This document shows positions 5,634 through 5,887 of a stretch of DNA of 5,887 bases, one piece after another. Origin of the DNA: Chitinophagaceae bacterium. GTDB taxonomy: Bacteria; Bacteroidota; Bacteroidia; Chitinophagales; Chitinophagaceae. Positions within the stretch are counted from its first letter, which is position 1, and each line of letters starts with the position of its first letter. The notes below the pieces were generated by a model. It was given only the letters and a program-made list of their open reading frames with translations, ran no database searches and was not told the origin of the DNA. The stretch is from contig CANKGM010000136.1 of assembly GCA_947481355.1 (NCBI GenBank), positions 1-5,887 of the forward strand. Reading direction: 5' to 3'. The translations under genes were made by a program, and so were the position numbers.

Positions 5634-5887
5634 TTATAGTGACTTGCTTGCACCTAGTGAGAACAAAGCAATATCATATTTTATAGGGTCAATCGGATCA
5701 AATTTTTTTAGAATATTAGTCAATGCTAAAGCGCTTTTCCAGTCTGCATTTTCGCCTTCACTTATATTGAGTTTTTGTGCTACACGTTGTACATGAACAT
5801 CTAATGGACAAACAAGTTGAGATGACTTAATGCTTTTCCATAGTCCAAAATCTACACCAAACTGGTCCTTTCTAACCATCCATCGCA
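5634..5887 (-). CDS. TIGR02757/DUF2400 family protein, C-terminal part (enters from right edge)
   Basis: The reading frame is open from the right edge to a TAA at 5636-5634, giving the last 83 residues of a protein whose start lies outside the window. The codons before MVRKDQF read Arg-Trp, so this is an RWMVRKD...GVDFGLW context and the Met at 5879 is internal, not a start. The RWMVRKD, VDFGLWKSI, PLDVHVQRVAQKLNI, ADWKSALALT, KKFDPIDPIKYDIALFSLG succession is what I recall of TIGR02757 (DUF2400) proteins, a conserved family of uncertain function usually around 250 residues. The PLDVHVQRV segment resembles the VDTHVxRV segment of HhH-GPD DNA glycosylases such as endonuclease III, where the Asp is catalytic; a DNA-repair-like fold is therefore possible but inferred. 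It lies 100 bases upstream of lysS in the same direction. Because lysS has its own promoter box, the two are probably transcribed separately, though read-through cannot be excluded. Confidence 0.85.
   Translation of the reverse strand, partial: RWMVRKDQFGVDFGLWKSIKSSQLVCPLDVHVQRVAQKLNISEGENADWKSALALTNILKKFDPIDPIKYDIALFSLGASKSL

Noticed and set aside
1..5887. tRNA or rRNA genes, insertion sequences, attachment sites, toxin-antitoxin or phage-defence genes
   Set aside because: None was recognised by eye. The window is almost fully occupied by housekeeping genes, and no gap exceeds about 100 bases.

Overview
This window looks like ordinary chromosomal housekeeping DNA from a member of the Bacteroidota. 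A Chitinophagales- or Sphingobacteriales-like lineage is my best guess, with low certainty below phylum level. The case rests on several points. Two protein families are typical of the phylum (DUF4290 and TIGR02757/DUF2400). MurA has an Asp in place of the usual catalytic Cys. Genes lack clear Shine-Dalgarno sequences. Boxes matching the Bacteroidota -7 promoter element TAnnTTTG lie just upstream of gene starts. The DNA is AT-rich by eye.

Layout. Positions 1-3099 read leftward as a tightly packed putative operon: a DUF4290 protein, murA, gmk, and the start of a CNNM/HlyC-CorC-type membrane protein that runs off the left edge. Gaps are 30, 9 and 26 bases. At about 3100-3190 lies a 91-base divergent intergenic region. 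Rightward from it runs a stand-alone SRAP (YedK/HMCES-like) gene, 3191-3976. This gene meets lysS (4019-5533, leftward) tail to tail across 42 bases with no evident terminator hairpin. lysS is preceded by a good -7 box at 5552-5559. The last bases (5634-5887) hold the C-terminal part of a leftward TIGR02757 gene that enters from the right edge.

Functionally, murA (first committed step of peptidoglycan synthesis) and gmk (GMP to GDP) form a growth-linked cassette with the uncharacterised DUF4290 protein and a membrane protein probably linked to divalent cations. The SRAP protein shields abasic sites in single-stranded DNA. lysS charges tRNA-Lys. The TIGR02757 fragment carries a motif resembling the catalytic segment of HhH-GPD DNA glycosylases.

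Three starts were set at internal ATG codons instead of upstream non-ATG codons: DUF4290 at 3099, SRAP at 3191 and lysS at 5533. I found no mobile element, CRISPR array, RNA gene or defence system. Nothing here amounts to a convincing undescribed system. The most useful points are the MurA Cys-to-Asp change, divergent residues in the SRAP and CNNM proteins, and the basic glycine-rich tail on the DUF4290 protein.
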